The position numbers and the translations under genes were made by a program. Below are positions 19,528 through 31,072 of a stretch of DNA of 53,375 nucleotides, piece after piece. This stretch comes from Triparma columacea (taxonomy: Eukaryota; Sar; Bolidophyceae; Parmales; Triparmaceae). Below the pieces are notes generated by a model that made no database searches, was not told the DNA's origin, and saw only the letters and a list, made by a program, of their open reading frames with translations. How positions within the stretch are numbered: the stretch's first letter is position 1; every line of letters begins with the position of its first letter. The DNA is taken from contig BRYA01000166.1 of assembly GCA_030267965.1 (NCBI GenBank), positions 14,882 to 68,256 on the forward strand. The letters are read 5' to 3'.

Positions 19528-21810
19528 ATGGCACCTTCAAGAAAGAAAGAGGGCAAGAGCAAGGCCACAAGGCAGGTTAGACACGAAGGTAAGGCGTTTT
19601 GTTCGGACGACAGCGCGTCTCAATCAGCCAAATCTGACCCAACCCCACTTGGCTCCCGGTCAACCTCTTTAACCCTCAGTTCCTGTTGATGACGAGTTTG
19701 AAATGTACCAGGAGGCCGTCAAGCGCGTTGTGCGTCCCGATAACCAGCTTCAGCTCACCGATACGGAGCTCAAGGAGGAGATCACGAGGGTTTTGACTGG
19801 GGTAAGTTAAGGGACCGGGAGGGGGGGGGGGGGCCAAAGTTGGGATTTGATGAGATGAAACGGCGGTCAGACACTGCCTCCGCGATCTCACGCCTCCGTA
19901 ACCTTCTTGTAACCCCATTCGATACCCAATAAACCCCCTCTCATCCCCCCCTCTCTCACCCCCCAACTCCCTAGGACGACCCCAACATCCCCAAGAACAT
20001 TTCCAAGTACAACTTCAAGGACCGTTGCTACAAGCCTGACCCTCCCGGTCAATCTGAGCATATGGCCATACAGTTCTCCATGAACGGTTGCTCTCTGCAC
20101 CACGAATCCGAGGAGTTCAAGGCTCAGGAACAGTACCAGGCAAAGAAGGCGGAGGAGGAAGCCGACGCCAGGAAGGCCATGGAGGCCGAGAGCGCCGAGG
20201 CTGGGGAAGAACTCGCTGGCGGCGACGGTGCTGAGGAGAGCGGAAAGAACCAGTTCAACTACTCTGAGCGTGCTGCCCAGACTTTCAACAACCCCCTCCG
20301 CGAGCGTGGGGTCTCCACGGAACCCCCCCCCATCGTGCCCTTCGGTGCGACTCTCACTCAGTGGGAGATCTACGACTTCTACATGGCCGACTATGCCGCC
20401 ACCATCATGAAGAACAGGCTGCACGAGCAGGCTGACAAGGGGAAGAAGAGCGGGGGGTACGGGAGCTACGAGGAACCAGCGCCTGCTGCCGCCGCCGCCG
20501 TCGGAAAGGAAGAGGACACTGTCCACTCTGCCAAGATGGAGAACGCTCTCAAGATCCTCGAGAGGCTGGTCAACCAGAACGCGGAGGACGAGATCTTCAA
20601 TGACTTCAAGTACTGGGAGGATGCTTCCGACCAGTTCAGGGAGGGCGAGGGTTCTCTCCTTCCCCTGTGGAGGTTCAGCACTGACAGGACGAAGAGAAAG
20701 CAGGTAACTGCCCTCTGCTGGAACCCCCAGTACCCTGACCTCTTTGCAGTGGGGTACGGGAGCTACGACTTCATGAGGCAGGGGAGCGGAATGATCTGCT
20801 GTTTCTCCCTCAAGAACACCAGCTTCCCTGAATTCATTTTCTCTACCGAAAGTGGCGTAATGTGCCTCGACTTTCACCCCCAGCACCCCTCCCTTTTGGC
20901 GGTGGGCTGCTACGACGGCACCGTCATGGTCTATGACGTCAGGAACAAAGGCATGAGGCCCATCTACTCCTCCTCCATCAAGACCGGCAAGCACACTGAC
21001 CCTGTCTGGCAGGTGTTTTGGCAAGCAGAGGACCTCGCGAAGGAGCTGAATTTTTTCTCCATCAGTAGCGATGGCAGGGTTGCCAACTGGATCATGAGCA
21101 AGAACGAGCTCAAGATGGAGCCGATCATGCAACTTAAGCTTATCAACAGCGTGAAGGATGATCCCGAGGAAACTAGCCTCAGCGGACTCGCAGGAGGGTG
21201 CTGCTTTGACTTCAACAAGACCCAGGAGCATTTGTTCATCGTTGGCACGGAGGAAGGAAACATTCACAAGTGCTCCAAGGCCTACTCGGGCCAGTACCTT
21301 GAGACGTACAAGGGTCATCACATGGCTGTTTACAGTATTAAGTGGAACCCCTTCCACGAGAGGGTCTTCATCAGTTGCAGTGCCGACTGGACAGTGAAGA
21401 TCTGGGATCACAACCTCAACTACCCCATCATGAGCTTCGACCTCAACAACGCCGTCGGGGACGTCTGCTGGTCCCCTTACTCTTCCACCGTCTTCGCCGC
21501 TGTCACCAGTGACGGAAAGGTGCATGTGTTCGACCTTGCTGAGAACAAGCACGAGCCCCTTTGCGAGCAGAAGGTTGTCAAGAGGGCCAAGCTCACCCAT
21601 GTCTGCTTCAACGAGAGGGACTTCATGGTCATCGTCGGAGACGACAGGGGCGGAGTCAATAGTCTCAAGCTCTCCCCTAACCTCAGAAAGCTCCACCATC
21701 CCGTCAACGAGGAGGGTGTTGTCATTGAGGGTGTCGACAACGCCGAGGTGCAGAAGGCAAAGATGGACAAGCTCCTTCAGGCCTCCGATGCCAAGCCCCC
21801 GTCTGCCTAA
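19528..21810 (+). CDS. DNAI1: Axonemal outer-arm dynein intermediate chain 1
   Basis: Exons 19528-19588, 19680-19801 and 19975-21810 join in correct phase, giving 672 residues. The N-terminus is short and basic (MAPSRKKEGKSK). Exon 2 gives the LTDTELKEEITRVLTG block and exon 3 begins DDPNIPKNISKYNFKDRCYK, both matching the N-terminal part of DNAI1/IC78. A charged helical linker follows, then WD40 repeats from about residue 280: VTALCWNPQYPDLFAVGYGS, SGVMCLDFHPQHPSLLAVG, YSIKWNPFHERVFISCSADW and GDVCWSPYSSTVFAAVTSDG. The protein helps anchor the outer dynein arm to doublet microtubules, so the organism makes motile flagella. A poly-G/poly-C gap begins about 30 bp after the stop. It is divergent from the kinesin gene. 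Confidence 0.95.
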
Positions 21811-22270
21811 GCCGGCAGGATGCGGGAGGGGGGTCAGCGCGCGGGGGGGGGGGGGGGGGGGTACNNNNNNNNNNNNNNNNNNNNNNNNNNNNNNNNCCCC
21901 CCCCCCCCCCCCCCCCGCACCCCACAATTGGCCCCACGAGAGCTTGTGAGACTGCCTAGGATTGATAAATCTGGCAGATCGAGAGGGTTTCATTCCCCGA
22001 GCTTTTAGGGAGGGTATCGTTGGGAGAGGGGGGGAGGGAGAGAGATCTTGTGAGCCTGGTTGGGTTGTGGGGCGGGAGGGCGGGGCGGGTTTGACGGGAT
22101 TAAATCAACCATTTGAAAACAAACTTATTGCACGTATTTCTATATTTTTGGCGGTCATCAAGGGATTCCAAGGGGAGAATGCAAATTTTCATGGAACAAC
22201 CCCAGAACAACCCCAGACAGAAAGCAAAAGTCCGGGTTCCTCAACCCACAAAGGCATTGGATTACTAAAA
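21811..22270. other. Intergenic with poly-G, 32-N gap and poly-C
   Basis: A G run (21843-21861), 32 Ns (21865-21896) and a C run (21897-21916) lie directly downstream of the dynein chain gene. Unique sequence then leads to the G-alpha start. No gene is seen. The complementary runs around the gap may be a hairpin that stopped sequencing, or an assembly artefact. Confidence 0.7.
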
Positions 22271-23736
22271 ATGGGCGCCTGCGGGTCAACGGCCACTGGC
22301 GAGATTCATCGTGCAAAGTTGTTACTATTGGGAGCGGGAGGCGCGGGGAAGTCAACGTGAGTGCACTCTGGGTGGGGGGCAGAAAGGCCTGCAACAGCGC
22401 TCTTGGCCAGAAAATGGGGTTGGGATATTTTTGTGTGAATCTAACACCCACGTCGCCTGCGTTTACCACAGAATCTTCAAGCAGGTCAGGCTCCTCGCCT
22501 TGGAGGGTTTTGATGATCAGATAAGGTCTGGTGAGTGTGTGAAGAGGACTCTCAGGCAGTCGGTTAAGACAGGGGGGGCTGTTTACATTTTTGAAGGGAC
22601 TTCGTCGCGACGATATTTTCTCACCCTCTCCCTCGTTGACGATTTCAATTCCCGCTCCCATCGCCCGAAATGTCGTCTTCAGAGAGTCTTGTCCCCGTTA
22701 TCCAGAACATTGTCGAAGCGTGTCAAAAGCTGGTCAAAATTTCCCTGAAGAATGGGCTTCCGCTCTCTTCAGCTACAATGAGTTCGTCTGAGGTCATACG
22801 CTCTGCGCGCGTAAGTTCAGGCAATGAAGATCTCTCGTCCTTGAAGGTAGCTGTGAAGCAGATATGGAAGGACCCCGAAATACAGAAGGCCTTCACGTTG
22901 TCTCTTGCGGAGTCGTCCTCCAAAGATGCAGTCAATGCAAACGACGACTACTTCTTGAACAAGTCGGACGAGATCCTTACTGCTGGCTACGTCCCAACTG
23001 ACGAGGACATCCTGAAGCTCCGTCGATCAACATCTGGGGCTCACTCGCTGGACTTCACATTCGATCCCAAGAAGTTTGGGAGAGGGCTTGACAAAGGATA
23101 TTCGGGTAAGAAAAATAAGACGTCTCACTGGACTCTGACAGACGTGGGGGGGCAAATACACGAGAGGGCAACTTGGTACGAAGAATTCGCAGACTTGGAT
23201 GGTGTCGTCTTTGTGTTGAGCCTTCCCGACTACGACCAACAGTCGCAAGACAATAGGTCAGCAAATAAGCTTGTTGAAGACGGAATTAATCTTATGCTCC
23301 AGGTCATGCGTGCTGATAACCTCACGGACGTCCCCGTCTGCGTCCTGCTCAACAAGTTTGACATATTCGTCAAGAAAATAGCAGCGAGCACAAAGGGGAT
23401 AAGCGAGATATTTCCCGAATACAAGGGAGATCCCCAAAACGCAGGTGAGAGAATGAGGAGCACAGGAGCACAGGAGCACAGGAGCGCAACTCGAACTTTC
23501 CAGGCCATGTCTATTCTTTCTTTTCTAACCCACTGACACTCGACAATGTTGCAGAGGAGTGCGCCCAATACATTGAAAAGTTCATCCACGCGGAAATCTC
23601 TAAAGACTCCAAAGTAATGAAAAGTTTCTACGTCACTCAAGCAACCGATACAGAAATGATTGCCAACATCATCGGTAAGATCATTGACAATATCTCTCTG
23701 CAAAACATGAAGAACAGCGGAATTGATGTCAATTGA
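22271..23736 (+). CDS. Heterotrimeric G-protein alpha subunit
   Basis: Exons 22271-22356, 22472-22530, 22683-23444 and 23555-23736 join in phase, giving 362 residues. The N-terminus MGACGST allows N-myristoylation on Gly2 and palmitoylation on Cys4. Nucleotide-binding motifs: P-loop GAGGAGKST (normally GAGESGKST), helical-domain end and switch I LRRSTSG (R-x-x-T-x-G), switch II DVGGQIHERATW, LLNKFDIF (normally NKKD), and FYVTQATDT (normally TCAT). The length fits the family. The protein would relay receptor signals at the membrane. The P-loop Glu-to-Gly and TCAT-to-TQAT changes hit conserved positions and could alter nucleotide handling. The last residues (NSGIDVN) lack the C-x3 pertussis-toxin cysteine. 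Identification is firm; coupling is unknown. Confidence 0.93.
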
Positions 23737-24050
23737 TGATAGTGAGATGTGCATCCTAGTTGTGGACATTACTCTATATATTCAACAAGTTGCATAGTAC
23801 ATTCCTTTGGCCTTTCACATCCTCTCCCTGTACATGCCGGGGCCTAAACGAAAAAAATATCCAAAATGATTAACGAAACATTGATTTTTTAGCTATCCAT
23901 CACAGCCCACTCTCAACAAAAGATAATGAAAGCGTGCACTGTCGCGAGTGAAGGGTTGGAATCATTGTGCTGCTGTCCCAATTCCACCTACTTCTCACCT
24001 TCGAACCCCCGTTGGTGGCTAGGAAATCCCTCCCCACCGTCAGAATGTTT
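23737..24050. other. Intergenic between convergent genes
   Basis: Some 314 bp separate the G-alpha stop and the stop of the minus-strand Tudor/zinc-finger gene. It is AT-rich with an A run near 23850. No gene or repeat is seen; it should carry both polyadenylation regions. Confidence 0.5.
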
Positions 24051-25256
24051 TCAGGCCAGTGATGGTAGTAGTAGGGAGACGATGCCTCGGAGCTCTTGAT
24101 CACGCATCGAGCAGACGTCGTCGCCATCGACTGCGTAGGCGCGGAGCAGGAAGGGTTTACAGTCAGACTGGGGGTGTGAGGTGGGGTGGCTCGTTCAACG
24201 TCATTTTCTCCGATCCTCTGCGATTCTCACCTTCCTCAGCACGATATCCCCGTCGCCGTTCTTGATTGTCCACTCGACTGCGTTCTCTCGGCCAGGGTCA
24301 AGCTGCCCGTACTCGAGCATGACCATGTGGACCTCGTCTGGCCAGAAATCCATAAAGAGCTGAACATAAGTTTCGGGCTGGAAGGCAAATGTAATTGGCT
24401 TGAGTGCGTAGTAGCGCTGTCCGTGTGATTTGTGCTTAGAGCCTTCTAACTCAAGGATACGGAATCCTTCCTTCCACCTTTTGAGCTCTTGGAAAGGTTG
24501 TTTTCTCTGGTGTTCGTTGTGATGTGATTGAAGGTAGTGGCTCACTACCATAGCCCACGAGTCGAACACTTTGTTGCAACGGTTGCAGGAGATCCGGTGT
24601 CTGAGAGGACGAACAGTGAACTCTTCGTTCAGCTCTTCATGTCTGTCTTCTAATTCCTTGATAGTCAACTTGGCGATCTCAATAGCCTTCTTAACCACTA
24701 GGGTGTGCTCGACGGGCCCGTCCGTGATGAACCTCCAGGAGTCAAACCCGTGGTTGGTCGGATGGAGCCAGTGGCAGGTACCATCGTCATAAATGAGGTA
24801 AATCTCCCCCTTTTCCTTTTGGAACGTATAAACGGTGGCGATGTACTTCTCCGTATCGTTCCATACCACCTCAATCCTTCTGTTGATGTCTGAAACAGAG
24901 AAGAAGAGGGGAGCCTCGGTGAACACGTCATGAACTTTATCACCAAGCTCGACCCTGGTGACATTTCCCTCTTCCTCTTTTCCTGCGCCTACTGCAGCTC
25001 CGATTGTATCAAACTTCGTGTCAGTACCTTGAGTACCTTGAATTGTAGTAGAATAATGGCATATACTCGGGTTTGTAACCGGAGTTGAGGGGTGAGCAGT
25101 CATCGGAGTGGAGGTCAAAACGCCAGTCCCACTTGGGGTGACTTTTTGAGGCATTGCGGACATCTCTGTTAACATATCCGTTGGACTCTCTAGCCTTATC
25201 GGTTTCATGCCCTCCGAAAGACTTCCTGGAGTTGTAAGTGAGCGAATGTGGTCCAT
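24051..25256 (-). CDS. Putative Tudor-like / C2H2 zinc-finger protein
   Basis: Exons 25256-24231 and 24167-24051 (minus) join in phase 0, giving 380 residues. The first ~115 residues are low-complexity (Thr/Ser/Pro). A Tudor/SH3-like strand set follows (RRIEVVWNDTEKYIATV, then GEIYLIYDDGTCHWLHP), then a helix and one C2H2 finger (CNRCNKVFDSWAMVVSHYLQ followed by SHH). The C-terminal half has no recognised family. Tudor-like folds read methylated Lys or Arg or bind DNA, so a chromatin or RNA role is possible but not shown. The start lies 62 bp from the divergent polymerase gene, implying a shared promoter. Coding potential and splice sites are good; the function name is tentative. Confidence 0.6.
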
Positions 25257-25318
25257 GATTTGATTTTGATTGATCTCTTTCCAAAACCCAAAAGTAAATT
25301 TGGAAGAGTTTATATTTT

Positions 25319-28262
25319 ATGGTCTGGATTACTCTCGCACGTTTGATGCCAACCAAGGCAGTTCTTCATGGCAATGGGAGCTTCACGGAGATAGATTTTA
25401 TTCGCAACATTCAATCCACTCCTGTGAAGAAGAGACCGAAGCTGAGAGTTTCCGGGACTCCCTCCGATGCTGAGATTGATGCAGGTTCTTGGGATCTTGG
25501 TCGTGTTCCCTTGTGTCCTGAACACAAGTTTCGAGATAGTTCGCAGGTGACCCAGTCGCAGTTGACGGAGACTTCGATTTCGAGCCCCTCAATTGCTAGA
25601 ACTCCCTCCTCCTCTGAAAGGTCCGTGAGGTTTTGCTTAGAGGATCAAGCAGGTGGTAGGAAGCTTTCGAGGTTTTCCTCGAGTTTCAAGAGGGCCGGAA
25701 GGAACGAGGTCAGGGGGTTGGGTTGTGCACAGGAGGGAGGGGGGGGGGGGGCGCATGTGTCAAATGCCACGCAGTGTGGGGATGGGAGTGAGGTGGAGGA
25801 GATTGTAGAGAAGCAGCCGTCGAAGCTCGCACGCTTGAAAGCTCTTCGCGATTCGTTTCGAGAGTCAAGGGATGCTGTCCTGGAGCCTGTTCTCAAGACG
25901 AACACGAAGCCATCGAACGAAGTTGACAAAAAAGTCCTCAACCGGACAAAATTTGCCAAATCCAAGCCCATGATCAAGCACCTGTCACCTTCGCACCTTC
26001 GCAAGAAGAAGATAGAGAAGTCTAAGACTATTCAAAGTAAGCTCTTGTTCGAGTCCAAGCATCCCAACACCCCCCTTGGGTTCAAAAGATCCGAGTCACG
26101 CAGTAAAGCCACGTTCGAGGGCATCGAAGATCACATACTCAACGCCGGGGCCAGCCCTAGGTCGCTCGAGAAGTTCATCGAGATCTGCTCGGACTCCTCG
26201 GCCATTGCAGTGACTGCCGTTTTCAGCGATAGCCACTTCTCCACGTCCTTCGTCCCCTGCACGTCCAAGTTCTGCACCCCCAAGGGCGAACCCTGCACCC
26301 GCTGGTGGTGCACGTGTGCGAAGCAGTCGAGGTCCAAGCTCGCGAGGATGCAAACTGCGGCTTTCTTGTTCTGCTGTCAACAAGAACACAAAGGCGGGGC
26401 TGCAGGAACTGAAAGGCTCACCCTCATGATCCCAGTTGACCCGAAGCTGCCCTTTGAGTGCGAGTCAAGCCTGGAGGAACGCTGGGGTGCCATCGAACAG
26501 GTCATCATGCGCTCCTCATCGAATCCGAGGGAGCCCAAGGTAGTGATGTTCGAGGCGATAAGGACTGTGCTCCCTCTCCACAACCGCTTCGTGACCCTCG
26601 ATAAGACATGTTTGATCTGCCCGTCGATTTTCGACGTCCAACTGGCCTCTTTCCAGCTCAACCCCACGACGGTGGTGGAGGAGGGCAAATGTGAGTTTGA
26701 CGAGATCTGCGAGATGTTTCTGGGGGGCAGAGATAGGCACAAGAAGGGATACACGACGAAGACCCCTATCCCCCTCGACTCAAGCGATGAGATGAGGTCT
26801 CTCATCGAGGCCATGGACAATCTGTCCCTTTGCCTTGACCTCAGCAAGGTCATAAGGTCCAGGTTGAAGGCTCACACCCTGGAGGACTCCTTCTATCAGA
26901 TTGAGTCTCCGGTGGCGTTCCTCCTCGCCTCGATGGAGTGTCGAGGCATTGGCTTCTTGCCGACGCGACTGAGTGGCATGGAGGAGAAGCTGGAGAAACG
27001 GATGACGATCATTGCCGATGAGGTGAAGGGGTATGCTCCTGACTGTGATAATTTCAACGTGCGGTCGAGCCAGCAGATTGCAACACTTCTGTTCAAACAC
27101 CTCGGGATTCGCAAGCCGGCCTCTAAAAAGGGCAAGACAGACCACATCTCCACGGGGGCCGAGGTGCTTGAATCCATCAGAGATGCTCACCCCGTCGTCC
27201 CGCTCTTGTTGGAGTTCCGGAAGCTAAGCAAGCTGCAGTCTGTATACGTATCTTCCCTACCTTCCTTCGCCTTCTATGACTCGAGCGGCAACGCAAGGAT
27301 CGCCCCAATGTGGCACCAGCAGAACACTCGGACAGGGAGGCTCTCGTGCAGTAAGCCAAACATGCAGCAACTCCCGAACCGCCCCATTTTTGACGGCGTG
27401 CACCCGCGCGACGCATTTGTTGCTGGAAAAGTTGGCCAGGCGCTTTTCTCGGTGGATTACTCTCAGATCGAGATCCGCATCCTCGCTCATTACACAAAGG
27501 TGGGCGGCGTCTGCGTCCGCGACAAGTGCAATTCTGGCGGCATACACACTCCTAACCCCTCAGCGCCTCGTACAGGACCCCGCCCTTACCGCGCTCTTTC
27601 AAGATTCCTCGTCAGACGTTTACAAACACATGAGCATGCGCATCACCGGCCGCACATCCGTCTCCTCCGTCACTCCATCTGAGCGCAAGGTAGCCAAACA
27701 GATCGTCCTCGCCGTCGTCTACGGTATGGGCGTAAACCAGGTAGCCAAGAAGCTCGGCGTCGACATTCAAGCGGCTAGAGGGTTCTTCGACTCCTTCTTC
27801 CTCTCCTTCCCCTCCGTTCAGGTTTGGATGTCGAAAGTGAAGCGCTTCGCATTGGCCAACGGTTTCGTTCGAACAATCACTGGGAGGATTCGATGGCTGC
27901 CGGACATAAAGAGCTCGAATAGCGAGAAAAGGAATAGGGCGGAGAGGCAGGCTATCAACAGCGTTATCCAGGGGAGCGCCGCAGACGTCATGAAGCTCGG
28001 AATGCTCAACGTCGCGAGCGAGCTCGAGGCCTGGGCGGGGGCGGGGGCGGGGGCGGGGAAGGCGCCCGAAATTCTCCTGCAGATTCACGACGAGCTCGTA
28101 CTCTCGCTGGAGGACACGGAGGAGAACGTTAGGAGGCTGAAGGAGGTGGTTGAAAAGGGGCTTTGCAGTGATGTTGCGAGGGACCTGATCATTGATAAGG
28201 TCGGGCTTCTGGTTACGTGCTCTGTGGGGAAGAGCTTCGGGAGCGCCATGGTTGAGGTATAG
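25319..28262 (+). CDS. Family-A DNA polymerase, nu/theta type
   Basis: Exons 25319-27499 and 27564-28262 join in phase 0 across a 64-bp intron, giving 959 residues. The first ~300 residues are basic and low-complexity, with no helicase domain, unlike full-length Pol theta. A degenerate exonuclease-like region follows. The polymerase domain has MWHQQNTRTGRLSCSKPNMQ, motif A VDYSQIEIRILAHYT (split by the intron), O-helix motif B RKVAKQIVLAVVYGMG, ERQAINSVIQGSAADVMKL, and motif C QIHDELVLS. All three catalytic motifs look intact. GFVRTITGRIRWLPDI is closer to eukaryotic Pol nu/theta than to plastid or mitochondrial replicases. Likely roles are end joining or lesion bypass in the nucleus; an organelle role is not excluded. 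An (GGGGC)-like run at 28036-28058 gives an Ala-Gly stretch in the fingers/palm insert. Confidence 0.88.
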
Positions 28263-28349
28263 GTGAAGTAAGTGGGGAGGAGGAGTGTTTAGATTACGTA
28301 AAGATAAAGAAGAAAGCAAGAGACTTGAAGTGAAAAAAAGTAACCCTGT

Positions 28350-29675
28350 CTACCTCCTCCCTCTCCCTCTACTCGAGAACACGCTCTTGAAAATGTTCCC
28401 CTCCCCCCTATTTTTGTCTCCCCCCCCCGGTGCCGTAAGTTTGATCTCAGATTCCCCCATGTCCACCCCCTCCTTCTTGAGGTTAGAGAAGTCCGCTAGC
28501 TTCTCTACCGGCGGTTTGGTCCTCTTCGTCCCCCCCCTCTGTCCCCCCTTCCCCTCCTTCTCCATTTTCCTCATTTTCTTCCTCTCCTTCTCGCTCGCTT
28601 CTACCCCCTCCTTGCTGATCCTTGTGACGATGCTCGTCAGGTAGCTGCTGGGGTTCTTCAGCCCATCCCCCCTCATCTCCACGTACTCCTTAATCGCCTG
28701 TTCGACGACCGTCGCTGAGTGCCTCTTGAGCAGCGCAATAACCCCCTCGTCAAGCTCCTCGTCCTTGATGTCCCCGTTCTCCAGGTGCTCCTCTATGATC
28801 TTGGTGCAAGTCTCCACCATCAGCTTAGCCTGGTCCTCCCTGAAACCGCTGATCCTGGCCTTCTTTGCGCTGCCCCTACCACCACTGCTCCTCTCGACAT
28901 TGATGCGCCGACCGGATAGCTCCGTGTGGTGGAGGGTCAGCATCTTGTACATGTCCTCTGGGTTCTCGCTGAACTCCACGAAACCCATGCCCTTGGACTT
29001 GCCCTTTTCGTCGGTCAGCAGGCGGATAGTGGGGGATGTCTCGGTGAGGTCGGGGAGCTTGGAGGTTATATGAGCGAGGAGTTCCGCGGCTGTCGTCTTG
29101 TAAGAGAGCTGGCCGACAAACACTATGTAAGGATTGGGCTTCTTGGACGCCTCAGCCTCCGCGGCGGCCTCGGCCGCCGCCTCGACTTCGATGGCCTTCT
29201 GCTTCTTGGCCTCCCTAAACTCAGTCACGTCAATATTAGTCTTCTCAGCCTCCAGTGCCTCCAGCTTTCTCTTCCACTTCCTCCTCTCCTTACTTGACAT
29301 TGCCGCGAGCTCCTCCTCCGTCGGTACCTTCTCTTCAGATGACGTAGCCTCAGACGATTCAGGCTTGGCGCTCTTAGGGGGCTGCAAATTCAGCGCTGTC
29401 ATCATCCTCTTCTTCTGTCTTCTCTCCTTCGCAGGCATTGCGGCGAGCTCCTCCTCTGAATACCACCTCTCAGCGTTATTCGATGTATCATTGGCGTCAT
29501 TATTGTCGTTATCTGCGTCCGAATTGTCGCCATTTGGTCCAGCGTTGGATTTGGAGGCAGCAGCAGCCTCCTCTTCCGTGAACCAGTCTGGTGGATGGTA
29601 AACTTCTCCTCTTGCAGCAGCTCTGCTGATGTTTCTTCTTATCTTCTGTCTTGACTTTTTAACAGCTTGTGGCAT
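28350..29675 (-). CDS. RRM RNA-binding protein, probably nucleolar
   Basis: This single exon gives 441 residues. The N-terminal half is charged and repetitive, with two copies of an EELAAM-x-x-KERR-x-x-K-R motif (around residues 75 and 121) and an Asp/Asn-rich run. One RRM spans about 183-262: RNP2 IVFVGQLSY and RNP1 KSKGMGFVEF. It is followed by a basic linker, a helical region (LMVETCTKIIEEHLENGDI) and a Lys/Gly/Arg-rich tail ending SSRGRGRR. This layout is common in ribosome-biogenesis factors; the exact orthologue is not clear. It is convergent with the polymerase gene with 87 bp between stops. Confidence 0.8.
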   Translation of the reverse strand: MPQAVKKSRQKIRRNISRAAARGEVYHPPDWFTEEEAAAASKSNAGPNGDNSDADNDNNDANDTSNNAERWYSEEELAAMPAKERRQKKRMMTALNLQPPKSAKPESSEATSSEEKVPTEEELAAMSSKERRKWKRKLEALEAEKTNIDVTEFREAKKQKAIEVEAAAEAAAEAEASKKPNPYIVFVGQLSYKTTAAELLAHITSKLPDLTETSPTIRLLTDEKGKSKGMGFVEFSENPEDMYKMLTLHHTELSGRRINVERSSGGRGSAKKARISGFREDQAKLMVETCTKIIEEHLENGDIKDEELDEGVIALLKRHSATVVEQAIKEYVEMRGDGLKNPSSYLTSIVTRISKEGVEASEKERKKMRKMEKEGKGGQRGGTKRTKPPVEKLADFSNLKKEGVDMGESEIKLTAPGGGDKNRGEGNIFKSVFSSRGRGRR

Positions 29676-30163
29676 AGTTTATATAAATTTGTGTGTGTGT
29701 CACGTAATTCAATCCAAATAAAATGGATGGTTTCTGAAGAAAAGAGCTGAACAAAAAGTCGAGCCTTAATACTGTGCTAAGGGATTCAATAGGAGTAAGT
29801 AGGAGGGGTTTGGCCAAAAGTAAAAGTATTCTGGCTGGATGCTGACAAAAGTCGTCGTAATCCCCGACTTTTATACCTATTTTTAAGAATCCATCGTGTG
29901 TGTGCTGCGAACTTTGCAATCTTTACACACCCTGACACTTATTCGACACTCGTTCCTGACATTTTACCCGTTATTAACACCAGTCTCTACCCCTCCGCGA
30001 TTCTCGTTCACGCAGCGTTTGTATTTGGTACACATTACCATTCGTTAGAGAGCTTCAATTTTCCGATTCTAGAGGGTCCCCAGCGCTTCCCTCCCATCCC
30101 TCCTTCTGCAACCCCCCCCCGTTCTGCAACTCCCCCCCCACCTCCCCATCCTCCCTTCGAACC
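29676..30163. other. Divergent promoter region, RRM / RING genes
   Basis: This 488-bp interval holds the 5' regions of the RRM gene (-) and the RING gene (+). The part near 29690 has a (GT)n run, and C-rich tracts precede the RING start. An open frame from 29898 overlaps the RING gene in another frame and is not supported. Confidence 0.5.
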
Positions 30164-30556
30164 ATGGCCACTCCCCCTGAGCCCCCAAAGACGGAGTCTC
30201 AGGCGTCCTCAACTGAGTCTTGCCCAATATGTCTGGAGGACTTTGCAGTCACCTCAACCGGCGTCCCCCAAAGCCTCCGTTGCTCCAACCTCCACTCCAT
30301 ATGTCTCTCCTGCGGTCGGGAGGTCGCCTTCCTCTCCCCCCTCTCCCCCACTAACATGAAATACGACTGTCCGATCTGTAGGGTTGGGTGCGTGCTGGGG
30401 GTGGAGCACGCGATGGCGCTTATTAAGGGGAGGTGGGATTGGCCGAGGGATAGGGGGGAGATGATTGCGGCGGGGCAGGCCGTGGGAAGGGGGGGGAGAG
30501 GAGGAGGGGGAGGAGGAGGGGGAGGTGGAGGGGGGGAGGGGGGGGCGACAAGATAA
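30164..30556 (+). CDS. Small RING-finger protein
   Basis: This 130-residue single-exon frame carries a C3HC4 RING: SCPICLEDF, then C-x3-H-x2-C-x2-C in RCSNLHSICLSC, then CPICRVG. Spacing C-x2-C-x17-C-x3-H-x2-C-x2-C-x17-C-x2-C fits a RING, so E3 ubiquitin-ligase activity is likely. The C-terminus is a Gly-rich run encoded by a (GGA/GGG)n tract at 30485-30545; its length may be uncertain because such tracts are error-prone. No membrane segment is present. The substrate is unknown. Confidence 0.75.
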   Translation: MATPPEPPKTESQASSTESCPICLEDFAVTSTGVPQSLRCSNLHSICLSCGREVAFLSPLSPTNMKYDCPICRVGCVLGVEHAMALIKGRWDWPRDRGEMIAAGQAVGRGGRGGGGGGGGGGGGEGGATR

Positions 30557-30803
30557 GAAGCTAAAACGCACAAAGCGGGAGCGAATATATATTAGATATG
30601 AATAAACGAATAAAGTCTTAATTCATAGAGAAGGGCAAAAAGGAAAGAGGGCAAGGAGTCCCTTGAAAAAGGACGATGAAAGAGGAAGAGGAAGGAGCCT
30701 TGGGTTGAATTGTCCATTTATTTTGTTCAATTTGTTCAATAAGAGTAGCGTTTACGGGAGTAACTTATAAGTTTCAAGTGTGGTCATTATCTCAAAGTAT
30801 CTA

Positions 30804-31038
30804 ATGAGAGATGATGTAGAAGTGGTTGATGAGCTATTTGGTATATTTCCCACAATTGATAAAAATATTCTTCATCGAGCAGCAGCATCTGTGAATAATG
30901 ACATTAATGCAGCATCATTACTTATTATTGATAACTTTCAATCAATACTGAACGATGAAGGTGGACAGAAGAAGGGAACGTCCAAGCAAATCAATCAACC
31001 AGTAGTAAAAGAAGAATCAATAAAACATGAACCCGAAG

Positions 31039-31072
<34 letters not shown>

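Noticed and set aside
19888..21993. Long minus-strand open frame opposite the dynein chain gene
   Set aside because: It mirrors the codon bias of the plus-strand exon, runs through the N gap, and has low-complexity Val/Leu/Pro/Glu composition with no domain.
25319..28262. Plastid or mitochondrial replicative polymerase (POP type)
   Set aside because: No 3'-5' exonuclease motifs or targeting peptide were seen, and the GR-R-LPDI and ERQAIN-QGSAAD segments fit nu/theta better.
29898..30359. Plus-strand open frame overlapping the RING gene start
   Set aside because: It is in a different frame from the RING motif and becomes Pro/Ser low-complexity sequence.
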